Of a stretch of DNA of 64,000 nucleotides, positions 36,878 through 45,665 are shown one piece after another; positions within the stretch are counted from its first letter, which is position 1, and the number at the start of each line of letters is the position of its first letter. The stretch comes from Gemmatimonadota bacterium (GTDB taxonomy: Bacteria; Gemmatimonadota; Gemmatimonadetes; Gemmatimonadales; GWC2-71-9). The notes below the pieces were generated by a model, which saw only the letters and a program-made list of their open reading frames with translations, did no database searches and was not told the DNA's origin. The translations under genes were made by a program, and so were the position numbers. The stretch spans positions 1-64,000 of the forward strand of contig JANYKV010000066.1 in assembly GCA_025358055.1 (NCBI GenBank). The letters are read 5' to 3'.

Positions 36878-37543
36878 TCATGACACGGGTGCGCGGAATC
36901 CCCTGGCAATCAGCCACACCGCCAGGATCAGCTGCGTGACCCCTAACGGCGCGAGGAGCGGAAACACGACTGGGCGTCCGAAAAACGGCATTGCGACCCC
37001 GGCCATCTGCAGGAGCGCGGCGACCAGGGCCGCCCCGGCGATCACGCGCGGAACGAGCGCGTAACGATACAGCGTGGCGCAGAAGGCCAGGATCATCGCG
37101 CCGTCGGTGATCCGCCCCGCGAAGTGCGCCCAATTCCGTGCTGAGGACGCGATGACGCTCACCGCCTCGAGCTGCGTACGCTGGAGGTCGTTCGCGCTCA
37201 TGTAGGTCTCACTCAGGGACACCATGGACATCATGGCGGTGTTCTCGACGACGCTCACGGCGAGGACGATGGCCGCCATCGCTACGCACCAGACGGCCAT
37301 CCGTCGCGAGCGTTCAAAGAAGGCCGGAAACGCCAGGAGCGCGATCACGATCCACAATGATTCGTTCGCGATGCCAGCGAGCGCTGCCGTCCCCAGCTGC
37401 TGCGCGTGGGGTGCGCCGGTGACCAGGAATCCGGGTGGGCTGAACAGCGGCGCCATCGCTGCAAAATTCAGCGCGGCGGACACGGTCATTCTGACGATCA
37501 GCAGGAAGCCGATGATCCGACTCGCGGAAAGCGGTGTGTCCAC
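36878..37543 (-). CDS. DUF4386-family integral membrane protein
   Basis: 221 aa from GTG 37543, with GAGGAG just upstream. About six hydrophobic segments are spread over the whole length. The N-terminal SASRIIGFLLIVRMTVSA and the middle SVVENTAMMSMVSLS resemble DUF4386 proteins, which have no known function. Length fits the family. It lies alone on the minus strand in the accessory pocket, 233 bp from lgt; that spacer shows nothing I can call. Confidence 0.75.
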   Translation of the reverse strand: MDTPLSASRIIGFLLIVRMTVSAALNFAAMAPLFSPPGFLVTGAPHAQQLGTAALAGIANESLWIVIALLAFPAFFERSRRMAVWCVAMAAIVLAVSVVENTAMMSMVSLSETYMSANDLQRTQLEAVSVIASSARNWAHFAGRITDGAMILAFCATLYRYALVPRVIAGAALVAALLQMAGVAMPFFGRPVVFPLLAPLGVTQLILAVWLIARGFRAPVS

Positions 37544-37776
37544 GTGACGGGCTCCTCGAAGGCAAGGGAAGGCCTGATGTCCAAGCCGTACCCGTCGACC
37601 TACGTGAAGCGTGCCCGTTTGTTTCCGCCTGCTGGTACGGTGTCACCGAGATTTCCGACTGCTCGCCGGAGATGCTGATGATTCGAATCTGCGTGCGGAG
37701 CTCCGAGGGACCAACCGATCACCCCTCGTCAGGTTGCGAAGGGGTAGGCGGGTATTGGAAGGGAAGGAGACCGAGC

Positions 37777-38610
37777 TCAGTTCGACTGGCTCAAATACGC
37801 CCCAGGTGATATTTCCGCCTGTCCCTTGAGCCGAAGCACCACGATGGTGCCAACCACGACCAACACCACGCTGGCAAGTTGGGCCACCGTGAAGGCGCCC
37901 AGAAATCGATCGTCCTTCGCGCGGAGGAATTCGACCGCAAAACGTTCCGTGCCGGCAAACACCAAGTACAAACCAAAGAGCCACCCGGTTCCGCCGCTCG
38001 ACCGCCTGAGTCTCCACAGCGCCATGAAGGCCAGGAACATCAATCCCACTTCATAGAGTTGGGTGGGATGGACCGCGAGCACGGTCGAGGGGTCAGTTCC
38101 TGGGCCCACCGGCAAATGAAACAGCGTCGTCATGTTCCCGGCGGTCGACGGGGGAAGGCCTTGAGGGAATTGGACACCCAGGGGGCCCGAGGTAGGTCTG
38201 CCGTAGTCATCACCCACCATGAAGCAGCCGACTCTCCCGATGGCGTACGCGGCCGCCAGGGCGGGTGCCGCCAGCTGCGCGGTCCAGCGGGTCGGGACCT
38301 TTCGCCGGAGCCCATTGATCCAAACGGCTGTCACACCGCCGATGAACCCACCGTACCAGACCAGGCCGCCGCGAGAAAACAGCGAACTCAAATCCTGGGT
38401 CAAGACGACGTACCAAATCTTCGCGCCAAGGACTCCGCCGATGACCGCGGCGACGGTGATGTCGGCGGCATATTCCGTGCGCAACCCGCGCCGCTTGAGC
38501 TCGAGGTCGATGAGCCACCCGCCGAGCATGAAGCCCGCCATCATCATGATGCCGTAGCCGGTGATTTCGAGCGGCCCCAATTTGAACACCAGCGGGTATA
38601 CGGTAGTCAT
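37777..38610 (-). CDS. lgt: Prolipoprotein diacylglyceryl transferase Lgt
   Basis: 277 aa from ATG 38610. The membrane protein has the family signature GRVGCFMVGDDYGRPTSGPLG, the upstream SRGGLVWYGGFIGG with the essential tyrosine region, and HPTQLYEVGLMF near the C-terminus. About seven membrane segments. It attaches diacylglycerol to the lipobox cysteine, the first step for the lipoproteins in this window. A 55-bp piece of it recurs at 34643-34697. It ends the long minus-strand run, but is separated from tsaD by a repeat element. Confidence 0.96.
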   Translation of the reverse strand: MTTVYPLVFKLGPLEITGYGIMMMAGFMLGGWLIDLELKRRGLRTEYAADITVAAVIGGVLGAKIWYVVLTQDLSSLFSRGGLVWYGGFIGGVTAVWINGLRRKVPTRWTAQLAAPALAAAYAIGRVGCFMVGDDYGRPTSGPLGVQFPQGLPPSTAGNMTTLFHLPVGPGTDPSTVLAVHPTQLYEVGLMFLAFMALWRLRRSSGGTGWLFGLYLVFAGTERFAVEFLRAKDDRFLGAFTVAQLASVVLVVVGTIVVLRLKGQAEISPGAYLSQSN

Positions 38611-38670
38611 CGAGTATCTGCCCGTAGGAGGTAGCGGCTAGAGAAGTTCTTCATCGGGCCCGGTTCGCCC

Positions 38671-38779
38671 TTCTGTCCTTGCGAGGAAGGCCCAAAGGGC
38701 CGACGAAGCAACCTGTGCTGAATCGTACCGGCAACTGAGACAGATTGCTTCGGGTGCTCGCACTCTCGCAATGACAGAA
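38671..38779. repeat. Dispersed intergenic repeat, inverted pair
   Basis: The unit TTCTGTCATTGCGAG with a distal GACGAAGCAA appears at 38671-38715 on plus (TTCTGTCCTTGCGAG) and in reverse complement at 38779-38735. The two arms form an imperfect palindrome between tsaD and lgt. Related copies occur at 60991-61065. It resembles REP-type repeats seen in many bacterial genomes. Confidence 0.7.
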
Positions 38780-38780
38780 G

Positions 38781-39836
38781 TCAATTCTGGGCCTCTGAAA
38801 CTAACATTCCGGGCAGCGGCCCGCTGTCAAACGCTTCGAGGTCCAATCCGCTCCGATCACCCTGGCCGAGGTGCCAGGCGCCGGCGGCGGCGATCATCGC
38901 GGCATTGTCGGTGTTGAGCCGTGGTGAGGCGACAACCAGGCGGGCAATCCCGGCGAGGCGTTCGGTCAGCCGGTCATGGAGCGTCTGATTGCACGCGACT
39001 CCGCCGCAGACGACCACCGTTCGGCGGTCCAATTCGAGCGCGGCGGCGGTCGTCTTTTCCGTGAGGACATCTACGACCGCGTCCTGAAATTCGCGCGCGA
39101 GGTCGGCCCGATCCCGTTCGATATCCGCGCTGGATTGGACGGCTCGCAGGACGGCAGTCTTGAGCCCACTGAACGAAAAGGCGAAGCGGTCGGGTCCGCC
39201 GGTGGCCACTTCGCGCAACATGGGGCGGGGCAGGCGGAACCGGCCGGGCCGGCCCGTCTTGGCTAAGCGCTCCAGCGCTGCGCCTCCCGGATATCCCAGG
39301 CCGAGAAGGCTTGCAACTTTATCGAACGCCTCGCCGGCCGCATCATCTCGGGTCCGCCCAAGCAACTGATACTGCCCCCATGCGGCGACATCGAGCAATA
39401 GGGTATGTCCACCGCTCACCAACAAGGCCACGAAGGGTGGTTCGAGGTCGGGGAGTTCGAGGGTCGGGGCGAACAGGTGACCTTCGAGGTGGTGCACGCC
39501 GATGAGGGGGAGGCCGAGCTGAAACGCGAGCGTCTTGCCGTACATCAGGCCCACTAACAGCGCGCCGACCAATCCTGGTCCGGCCGTGACCGCAATGCCT
39601 TCGATGGCGCCGAGCCCGATCTGGGCCTCCGCGAGCGCGCGATCGACGACCGGCCCAATGGTGCGAAGATGTTCGCGGCCGGCGAGCTCCGGTACGACGC
39701 CGCCGAAAATTCGATGGACGTCCTGTGAAAGGATGATGAGACTATCGAGCACGGGGCGGCGCCCGTCGAGGTGGATCACCGCCGCGGACGTTTCGTCGCA
39801 CGAGGTTTCGATGCCGAGGATGCGATCAATTGGCAA
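38781..39836 (-). CDS. tsaD: tRNA threonylcarbamoyladenosine transferase TsaD
   Basis: 351 aa from TTG 39836, which overlaps the upstream stop; no in-frame ATG is closer. ILGIETSCDETSAAVI opens the protein. The metal-binding histidines are in GVHHLEGHLFAP, with LLVSGGHTLL and DNAAMIAAAG further on. It transfers threonylcarbamoyl to A37 of ANN-decoding tRNAs together with TsaB and TsaE, which are not in the window. Length is typical. Confidence 0.95.
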   Translation of the reverse strand: MPIDRILGIETSCDETSAAVIHLDGRRPVLDSLIILSQDVHRIFGGVVPELAGREHLRTIGPVVDRALAEAQIGLGAIEGIAVTAGPGLVGALLVGLMYGKTLAFQLGLPLIGVHHLEGHLFAPTLELPDLEPPFVALLVSGGHTLLLDVAAWGQYQLLGRTRDDAAGEAFDKVASLLGLGYPGGAALERLAKTGRPGRFRLPRPMLREVATGGPDRFAFSFSGLKTAVLRAVQSSADIERDRADLAREFQDAVVDVLTEKTTAAALELDRRTVVVCGGVACNQTLHDRLTERLAGIARLVVASPRLNTDNAAMIAAAGAWHLGQGDRSGLDLEAFDSGPLPGMLVSEAQN

Positions 39837-40359
39837 GCAGCTGCTCGATGATCCTTTGGTTTTCCGGCGAGTTCCACGGGTGAGCCTGAATCACCTTGCG
39901 AACGATCACGCCGTCCTTGTCGAGGAGAAAACTCTCCGGGATACCGGTGATGAGGTAGGATTGTTTGATATCTCCCTTCGCGTCCTGCAGGAGATCGAAC
40001 GTCAGTTTGTACTCGCGGCCGAAGGCCCGAACGTCATCCGGCGATCCATCGTCGATGCTCACCGCCGCAATCCGAAATCCTTTGGGACCCAAGCGCTGGT
40101 AGACCGCCTCCATCGCCGGCATCTCGGTCCGACACGGAATACAGTAGGTGGCCCAGATGTTTACTAACGTGACATTCCCTCGGTACTTCTGATAGAGGGA
40201 GACGGTATCTCCATGCTTGAGGTCGACGGCGCGGAAGTCCGGGGCGTGGGCGCCGACCTCGACGCCTGCGATTTGCGGGCCGAATTTGACCAATGCGAAC
40301 GCCCCGATCGCGAGCCCGGCCACCACCGTTCCGACGAACACCCATTGTTTCGAAGCCAT
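39826..40359 (-). CDS. TlpA/ResA-like membrane-anchored thioredoxin
   Basis: 177 aa from ATG 40359. An N-terminal hydrophobic anchor (about residues 7-25) precedes an AhpC/TSA-type thioredoxin domain, with APDFRAVDL, the active-site NIWATYCIPCRTEMP (CIPC) and the cis-proline region GIPESFLLDKDG. Proteins of this type reduce disulfides outside the cytoplasm, for example in cytochrome c maturation. The gene lies between rpe (16 bp gap) and tsaD (11-nt overlap) and appears operonic with both. Confidence 0.92.
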   Translation of the reverse strand: MASKQWVFVGTVVAGLAIGAFALVKFGPQIAGVEVGAHAPDFRAVDLKHGDTVSLYQKYRGNVTLVNIWATYCIPCRTEMPAMEAVYQRLGPKGFRIAAVSIDDGSPDDVRAFGREYKLTFDLLQDAKGDIKQSYLITGIPESFLLDKDGVIVRKVIQAHPWNSPENQRIIEQLLAN

Positions 40360-40374
40360 GACTCATTCCCTTGG

Positions 40375-41040
40375 TTAAATGCTCACCGCGCACGCCAAGC
40401 GCAGGTCGCGCACTGCCTGAGCCGGGTCATCTTTGCCGAACACCGCGCTGCCCGCTACAAAAGTGTCCGCCCCAGCCGCATACGCGTTGTGGATCGTGTC
40501 GACCGTAATACCTCCGTCGACCTCGAGCGCCGCGCGGGAACCTTTGGTATCGAGGAGACGGCGGACGCGGTCGACCTTGTCGATCGTGGTCCGGAGGAAC
40601 GCTTGACCGCCGAAGCCAGGGTTGACCGACATTACGAGCACCAAGTCCAAATCGGTGACGACCTCTTCGACGGCCGCCAGGGGTGTGGCGGGATTCAGAG
40701 CGACACCAGCGAGCATTCCCCGCTCCCGGATAGCCGTCAGCTGCCGTTGGACATGTCGGGTCGCCTCGGGATGGAAGGTGAACACTCGAGCGCCGAGATC
40801 GGCGTACTCCGCGATGTATTGTTCCGGGTGCTCCACCATCAGGTGCACATCGAGCGGAAGCGACGTGATGGATCGGAGCGCGCGAATAACCGGCGCACCG
40901 AAGCTCAAGCTCGGGACGAAATGGCCATCCATTACGTCAATGTGGATCCAATCCGCTCCTCCAGCCTCGGCGAGCTGAACCTGTTCGCGGATGCGACCGA
41001 GGTCGGCATTCAGCACGCTTGGGGCGATACGCAGCGGCAT
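40375..41040 (-). CDS. rpe: Ribulose-phosphate 3-epimerase
   Basis: 221 aa from ATG 41040, with GGGAG and AGGA upstream. TIM-barrel signatures include IHIDVMDGHFVPSLSFG, DVHLMVEHPEQYI, VMSVNPGFGGQAF and ALEVDGGI, which hold the metal and catalytic aspartates. It interconverts ribulose-5-phosphate and xylulose-5-phosphate in the pentose phosphate pathway. It follows the PASTA-protein gene by 9 bp. Confidence 0.96.
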   Translation of the reverse strand: MPLRIAPSVLNADLGRIREQVQLAEAGGADWIHIDVMDGHFVPSLSFGAPVIRALRSITSLPLDVHLMVEHPEQYIAEYADLGARVFTFHPEATRHVQRQLTAIRERGMLAGVALNPATPLAAVEEVVTDLDLVLVMSVNPGFGGQAFLRTTIDKVDRVRRLLDTKGSRAALEVDGGITVDTIHNAYAAGADTFVAGSAVFGKDDPAQAVRDLRLACAVSI

Positions 41041-41049
41041 TCCTACTCC

Positions 41050-41808
41050 CTAGGGTTGTGAGACGATGAGGTCCACCCGAGCGTCTCGCGGACTCATGAC
41101 ACCCGCCACCGGTCGCTGCTCGAGGACGATCGCGGCTGCTCCACGGCGGACCGCCCGCGACGTCACTCGGCCGACGCGAAGTCCGAGCGCCTCGAGTTGG
41201 TGCCGGGCGTCTTCTAGATGCTGGCCGACCACGTTGGGGATTTTGATGTCCGCGGGTCCCCGGCTCAGCACCAAATCCACCGTGGTGCCGGGGTTCTTGC
41301 CCGTGCCCGCCGGCGGGCGGGTTGCAACCACGACGCCGGCCGGGAACTCCGCGGGCACCGAATCCCTCGCTCCCACGTTGAGCCCGGCCGCATTGATAAC
41401 GCGCTTCGCCTGCTCGGCATCGAACGCAATCACGTCGGGGACCCCGACGCTTGCGGGCCCCCGGCTTACCGTCAGATGCACGGTGCTGCCCTTCGGCAAC
41501 GCCACGTCCGCCGGGGGGTCTTGCCAGAGAATCCGGCCGGCCGGCACCACCGGGTCCGATTCTTCGTCGTCGACCTTCACTCGGAAGCCCTGGGCGGTCA
41601 GTTGCTGTTGCGCTTCGGTCAACGGCAGACTGAACACCCTGATAACGGTGTTTTCCCGGCTGAGCATGGGAGTGGGATAGGCCCAGCACGTCACGAGGTA
41701 GCCCGCGAGCGCCGCGCCGCCGACGACGCCGATCGCCTTGAGACGGCGGCGAGCCGCCACGGTGGCCAAGAACCCTGAGCCGCGGGTCGGCGACGGAACC
41801 GTGGTCAC
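41050..41808 (-). CDS. Membrane-anchored PASTA-repeat protein
   Basis: 252 aa from GTG 41808, overlapping the rsmB stop as GTGA. A basic N-terminus and one membrane helix (about residues 24-45) are followed by three PASTA domains: residues about 55-115, 118-183 and 185-252. Each ends in a VxLxVSRGP-type strand. There is no kinase domain, unlike PrkC or PknB; gene order downstream of rsmB and upstream of rpe is where a PASTA Ser/Thr kinase gene sits in Firmicutes. It may bind peptidoglycan fragments. The kinase-less form is notable. Confidence 0.88.
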   Translation of the reverse strand: MTTVPSPTRGSGFLATVAARRRLKAIGVVGGAALAGYLVTCWAYPTPMLSRENTVIRVFSLPLTEAQQQLTAQGFRVKVDDEESDPVVPAGRILWQDPPADVALPKGSTVHLTVSRGPASVGVPDVIAFDAEQAKRVINAAGLNVGARDSVPAEFPAGVVVATRPPAGTGKNPGTTVDLVLSRGPADIKIPNVVGQHLEDARHQLEALGLRVGRVTSRAVRRGAAAIVLEQRPVAGVMSPRDARVDLIVSQP

Positions 41809-43112
41809 GCCGGGTCCCGGCGGAGGCGGGCGGCGTACGCGCCGTCCATCCCATGGAGCTGAGGCAGAATCATCAAATCGCCGGTGTCAGTCATCAATGT
41901 GCGTGGCAGGGCCGGGTTCGATTCGCGGTGAAAGCGTGGATTCCAACGGAGAAATCGATCCACCTGCTCCTCGTTTTCTTCGGGCTCCAGGGAACACGTA
42001 GCATAACATAACAGCCCTCCCGGCCGGACAGCCTCCGCCGCAGCGCGCAGGAATCGGCCGCCTTGCTCCACCAGACTCATGAGTCCTTCCGGCCCGACCC
42101 GCCAGCGAGCGTCGGGGTTGCGGGCGAACGTGCCGGTGCCGAGGCATGGAGCGTCGAGAAAGACCAGATCGACCGGGCGTACGGCCGGGGCCAGGGCGTT
42201 CATGACCACGCCCCATTCGTGCCCGGTGCCCGCCCGATCGATGTTTTCTCGGAGACGGGGCATTCGGCCCGGCATATCACCCGCCACGACCCGGCCGCCA
42301 AGATGAGCGAAGGCAAGCGCTTTCCCGCCGGGCGCGGCACAGACATCGTACACCCGATTCCCTTGGGCCACGCCGGCAAATCTGACCACGAGGGCATGGG
42401 CCGCGTCCTGAACGAGGAAGCCGCCCGCGCTGTAGCCCGGCAACAGTCGCGGATTGGGTTGAGTGGGAATCAGGCCGGCATCGAAAGGGGCGGGGACCAC
42501 CGCAATGCCGTCGGTTGCGAAAGCCACCGTCAACTCTTCCACCGTCCAACGCGCGGGCTGCACAACCAGAGGGGGAGTTCGGTTGTTCCACGCCAGCAAC
42601 TCCTCGGTCTGCAGTCTTCCGAAGCGCTCCAGCCATCGGGAGACGAGCCAGTCGGGGTGTGAATAGGCGGCGCCCAGCTGATCATCGGTGGCGGCCGGGC
42701 TCGGTTCCGAATCTGAGGGTCGGGGAGCCCTCGTCAGGCGGCGCAGCACGGCGTTCACGAATCCCGCGCCACTTGCGCCGGCAATTTCTTTCGCCAATGA
42801 GACCGAGGTCGCCACCGCGGCGTGAGGTGGGATGCGGTCTAGTCGCTCCAATTGGTAGGCGCCGATGCGCAGAACGGTCAGGAGGTTCGGATCGACGCTC
42901 TCGATGCCCCGCGTGATCAGTGGGGTGAGTCGCTCGTCCAGCCGCCGCTGTTGGCGAAGGACCCCGGCCGCGAGTTCATGTGCCAGCCGCCGATCGGCAT
43001 CTCCGAGATGGGCGAGCCCCTCGTTCAAGGCCTGATCGAAATGCAGCCCACGATCGGTGTCTTTGAGGATCTGCCATGCGGCCCGGCGGGGGTCGAGTCC
43101 TACGTCAGACAA
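41805..43112 (-). CDS. rsmB: 16S rRNA m5C967 methyltransferase RsmB
   Basis: 435 aa from TTG 43112, which overlaps the thiG stop by 8 nt. The N-terminal 150 residues form a NusB-like RNA-binding domain ([19 protein letters not shown]). The methyltransferase half has [23 protein letters not shown] with one catalytic Cys, and [18 protein letters not shown] with the second. It methylates C967 of 16S rRNA. The TTG start fits local habit. Confidence 0.94.
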   Translation of the reverse strand: MSDVGLDPRRAAWQILKDTDRGLHFDQALNEGLAHLGDADRRLAHELAAGVLRQQRRLDERLTPLITRGIESVDPNLLTVLRIGAYQLERLDRIPPHAAVATSVSLAKEIAGASGAGFVNAVLRRLTRAPRPSDSEPSPAATDDQLGAAYSHPDWLVSRWLERFGRLQTEELLAWNNRTPPLVVQPARWTVEELTVAFATDGIAVVPAPFDAGLIPTQPNPRLLPGYSAGGFLVQDAAHALVVRFAGVAQGNRVYDVCAAPGGKALAFAHLGGRVVAGDMPGRMPRLRENIDRAGTGHEWGVVMNALAPAVRPVDLVFLDAPCLGTGTFARNPDARWRVGPEGLMSLVEQGGRFLRAAAEAVRPGGLLCYATCSLEPEENEEQVDRFLRWNPRFHRESNPALPRTLMTDTGDLMILPQLHGMDGAYAARLRRDPA

Positions 43113-43911
43113 TCAGTCCTTTCGCCGGGCTCGATGGAACGGCGATTTCGCGGCGCGCCATCCGCCCTGCCAGGTAGGCGGCTCGCCCCGCGAGAACCGC
43201 ATGTCGCATGGCGGTTGCCATGTGGACCGGTTCGGTGGCGCCCGCCAAAGCGGTGTTCATGAGAATGCCGTCGACCCCTTGCTCCATCACGATGCACGCG
43301 TCCGATGCCGTTCCGACACCCGCGTCGACGATGACCGGTACCGAGAGTCGGCGCTTAATAGTGCGAATGGCATAGGGGTTGATGAGTCCGAGCCCACTCC
43401 CGATCGGTGAGGCCAGTGGCATGACCGCGGCACATCCTGCGTCTTCCAGGCGGAGTGCGGTGATCAGGTCGTCGTTGGTGTAGGCCAAGACCTGGAAGCC
43501 TTCTTTCACCAACGTGACGGCCGCCTCGAGCAACCCAACCGCGTCCGGAAGCAGCGTCTCTTTGTCCCCGATGACCTCGAGCTTCACGAACGCGTTGAAT
43601 CCCGCCTCACGGGCGAGTCGCGCGTAGCGAATCGCGTCCTCGGCGGTGTAGCATCCGGCCGTATTTGCCAAAAGGAAGTACTTGCCCGGGTCAAGATGAT
43701 GCAGGATGCTTTCGTCCTTGGAGCGATCGAGATCCACGCGCCGTACCGCGACGGTCACGATCTCCGCCCCCGATGCGTCAATGGCCCCGACCATCTCGGC
43801 CTGGCTTCGATATTTGCCGGTCCCGACCATCAAACGCGACCGGAACGATCGCCCCGCAATCGTCAACGGCTGATCCATCGTTTCGAGCGCAACCGATTGT
43901 GCGTGGATCAT
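43105..43911 (-). CDS. thiG: Thiazole synthase ThiG
   Basis: 268 aa from ATG 43911. The family core is complete: [64 protein letters not shown] and [13 protein letters not shown]. The catalytic lysine that forms the imine with DXP is in VKLEV. ThiG assembles the thiamin thiazole from DXP, ThiS-thiocarboxylate and dehydroglycine. It follows thiS by 4 bp, giving a thiE/tenI-thiS-thiG order. Confidence 0.96.
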   Translation of the reverse strand: MIHAQSVALETMDQPLTIAGRSFRSRLMVGTGKYRSQAEMVGAIDASGAEIVTVAVRRVDLDRSKDESILHHLDPGKYFLLANTAGCYTAEDAIRYARLAREAGFNAFVKLEVIGDKETLLPDAVGLLEAAVTLVKEGFQVLAYTNDDLITALRLEDAGCAAVMPLASPIGSGLGLINPYAIRTIKRRLSVPVIVDAGVGTASDACIVMEQGVDGILMNTALAGATEPVHMATAMRHAVLAGRAAYLAGRMARREIAVPSSPAKGLIV

Positions 43912-43915
43912 CTCA

Positions 43916-44125
43916 TCATCCTCCCCCCACGAAATGTATCAATTCAACGACATCCCCCTCCGCCAGCGATGTGCCGGCGAGCGCGTCCCTCCGGACGATC
44001 CGGCGATTGTGTTCGACGACGATGGTGCGGGGGTCCAATGCAAGGTGCACCAGGAGGTCCGTCAGCTTTGCCGGGCCGGCAATCTCGCGCACCTCTCCGT
44101 TCACCTGAATGCGTAACGGGCTCAC
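43916..44125 (-). CDS. thiS: Sulfur carrier protein ThiS
   Basis: 69 aa from GTG 44125, overlapping the stop of the upstream gene as GTGA. It is an ubiquitin-like beta-grasp protein: [31 protein letters not shown], and a C-terminal tail [10 protein letters not shown]. The terminal Gly-Gly is adenylated and converted to the thiocarboxylate that feeds ThiG. The longer in-frame reading upstream is only a shadow within thiE. Confidence 0.93.
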   Translation of the reverse strand: MSPLRIQVNGEVREIAGPAKLTDLLVHLALDPRTIVVEHNRRIVRRDALAGTSLAEGDVVELIHFVGGG

Positions 44126-44745
44126 GCCGCCTCCGCCCAGGAGCCAAGAAACGCTCGGGCCGCAGCCGCGGAATCGGCCGCATGCCAGAGCGCGGACATC
44201 GCGGCGATACCCCACGCGCCCGCGTCGCGCACCACCGCCACCCGGGCGGGGGTCATTCCACCGATCGCCACGACGGGGGCGCCGAGCGCGGCGATCCGGC
44301 CGAGGAGGGGAAGGCCGATAGGGGAGTGTTCGCGATGTGCTGGAGTTTCGAATACATGGCCAACCACGAGGTACTCGGCTCCTTCGGCGAGGGCATGTTC
44401 CGCCTCGGGAAGCGAGTGGACCGACCGGCCGAGCCACCCGCGAGCGAACACCCGCCGAGCATCCGATGGGGAGAGATCGTTGGCCCGAAGTTGCACGCCG
44501 TGAGCTTCCAATGCCTGAGCGATGTCCGGGCGTCCGCTTACGATGACTGCAGCTCCGGGGGGCCGGGCCAGTGCGAGGAGGCGTTTGGCAAAGGCCGTAA
44601 GTTGCGCCGCCGTGCTCGTGGGGTCGCGGGCGTAGAGGGCCACTGCATCGCCGCCAGCAGCAATCGCCGCCGCCCGCACGCCGAAATCCGCCGCTCGGCA
44701 AATTGTTCCATCGGTATAGGCGTGCAATCGGGGCAGCGGTCTCAC
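44122..44745 (-). CDS. ThiE/TenI-family thiamin phosphate synthase or thiazole tautomerase
   Basis: 207 aa from GTG 44745, overlapping the fmt stop as GTGA. It has a TIM-barrel with RSVHSLPEAEHALAEGAEYLVVGHVFETP and VVAIGGMTPARVA, as in ThiE/TenI. The ThiE lysine-bearing QLREK stretch is replaced by ALYARDPT, and the HLGQxD region reads QLRANDLSP, so several pyrophosphate-binding residues look altered. That favours the TenI role, thiazole aromatisation, but the assignment is not settled. It lies beside thiS and thiG. Confidence 0.82.
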   Translation of the reverse strand: MRPLPRLHAYTDGTICRAADFGVRAAAIAAGGDAVALYARDPTSTAAQLTAFAKRLLALARPPGAAVIVSGRPDIAQALEAHGVQLRANDLSPSDARRVFARGWLGRSVHSLPEAEHALAEGAEYLVVGHVFETPAHREHSPIGLPLLGRIAALGAPVVAIGGMTPARVAVVRDAGAWGIAAMSALWHAADSAAAARAFLGSWAEAA

Positions 44746-45665
44746 GTAAACCTCCGGCCGGAGCTCACGGTTCGTCCGCGCACCCAATCCTCGGCCGACA
44801 TCCGCTTCTTTCCCGTCGGTTTCACCTCGCCGATTTCCACCGCCCCGCGCCCCGCCGCTACGACGAGCGTGGGTTCAATCCCCAGCACCTCGCCTGGACG
44901 TCCGCGGCCATCAGCGAGCCGGGCGCTGAACAGTTTGATCTCGAGACTGTCCAAAACCGTCCAGGCCCCCGGCGCGGGATCGAAGGCCCGAATCCGTCGA
45001 ACGATGGTGTCCGGTTCCAATTCCCAATCGATGCGGGTCGTCGTCCGGTCGATCTTGGGGGCGTAGTTTGCCCGGGTGTGTTCCTGCGGAGTGGGGCGGA
45101 GGGTGCCACGGCGCATGAAATCCAGCGTGTCGACCAATGCCTTGGCGCCCAGCACAGCCAAACGCTCGGTCAACGCTCCGCCGGTTTCGCCCGGCCCGAT
45201 CGGAGTCTCGACTTGATGGAGAATCGGACCCGTGTCGAGCCCAGCTTCCATCTCCATGATGGTGATGCCGGTCCGCACAAAACCGTTCACGATCGCCCAC
45301 TGAATCGGCGCCGCCCCACGCAGATCGGGCAGAATCGAGGCGTGGACATTGATCATTCCTCGGCGAGGAATCTTAAGGAGGGCGGGTTTGAGAATGTGTC
45401 CGTACGCTACCACGACTCCGAGGTCGGGCGCGAGCCGTCGGATACTGGCCAGAAAGACGTCGCCGGTGGGCCGTTCGGGCTGGAACACCGGAATCTCCCG
45501 CGGCACTGCGAGCGCCTTGACCGGCGGAGACACGAGGGTCGAACGCGAGCGTCCTTGAGGCCGGTCGGGTTGGGTGACCACCGCGACGATGTCGTCCCCA
45601 TGTTCGACGAGAGCCTGCAGGCTCGGCACCGCAAAATCCGGGGTGCCGAAAAAGACGATACGCAT
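44742..45665 (-). CDS. fmt: Methionyl-tRNA formyltransferase
   Basis: 307 aa from ATG 45665; the junction with def is TAATG. RIVFFGTPDFAVPSLQAL opens the Rossmann fold. The catalytic region is MINVHASILPDLRGAAPIQWAI (Asn, His) with Asp in MEAGLDTGPIL. A C-terminal OB-like domain follows residue about 205. It formylates initiator Met-tRNA; def removes the formyl group, and the two genes are coupled here as in many bacteria. Confidence 0.97.
   Translation of the reverse strand: MRIVFFGTPDFAVPSLQALVEHGDDIVAVVTQPDRPQGRSRSTLVSPPVKALAVPREIPVFQPERPTGDVFLASIRRLAPDLGVVVAYGHILKPALLKIPRRGMINVHASILPDLRGAAPIQWAIVNGFVRTGITIMEMEAGLDTGPILHQVETPIGPGETGGALTERLAVLGAKALVDTLDFMRRGTLRPTPQEHTRANYAPKIDRTTTRIDWELEPDTIVRRIRAFDPAPGAWTVLDSLEIKLFSARLADGRGRPGEVLGIEPTLVVAAGRGAVEIGEVKPTGKKRMSAEDWVRGRTVSSGRRFT

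Noticed and set aside
34365-38236. Integron cassette array or integrative element
   Set aside because: No integrase, attC-like site or tRNA target is visible; genes are on both strands and not cassette-spaced. Only the duplicated lgt piece is supported.
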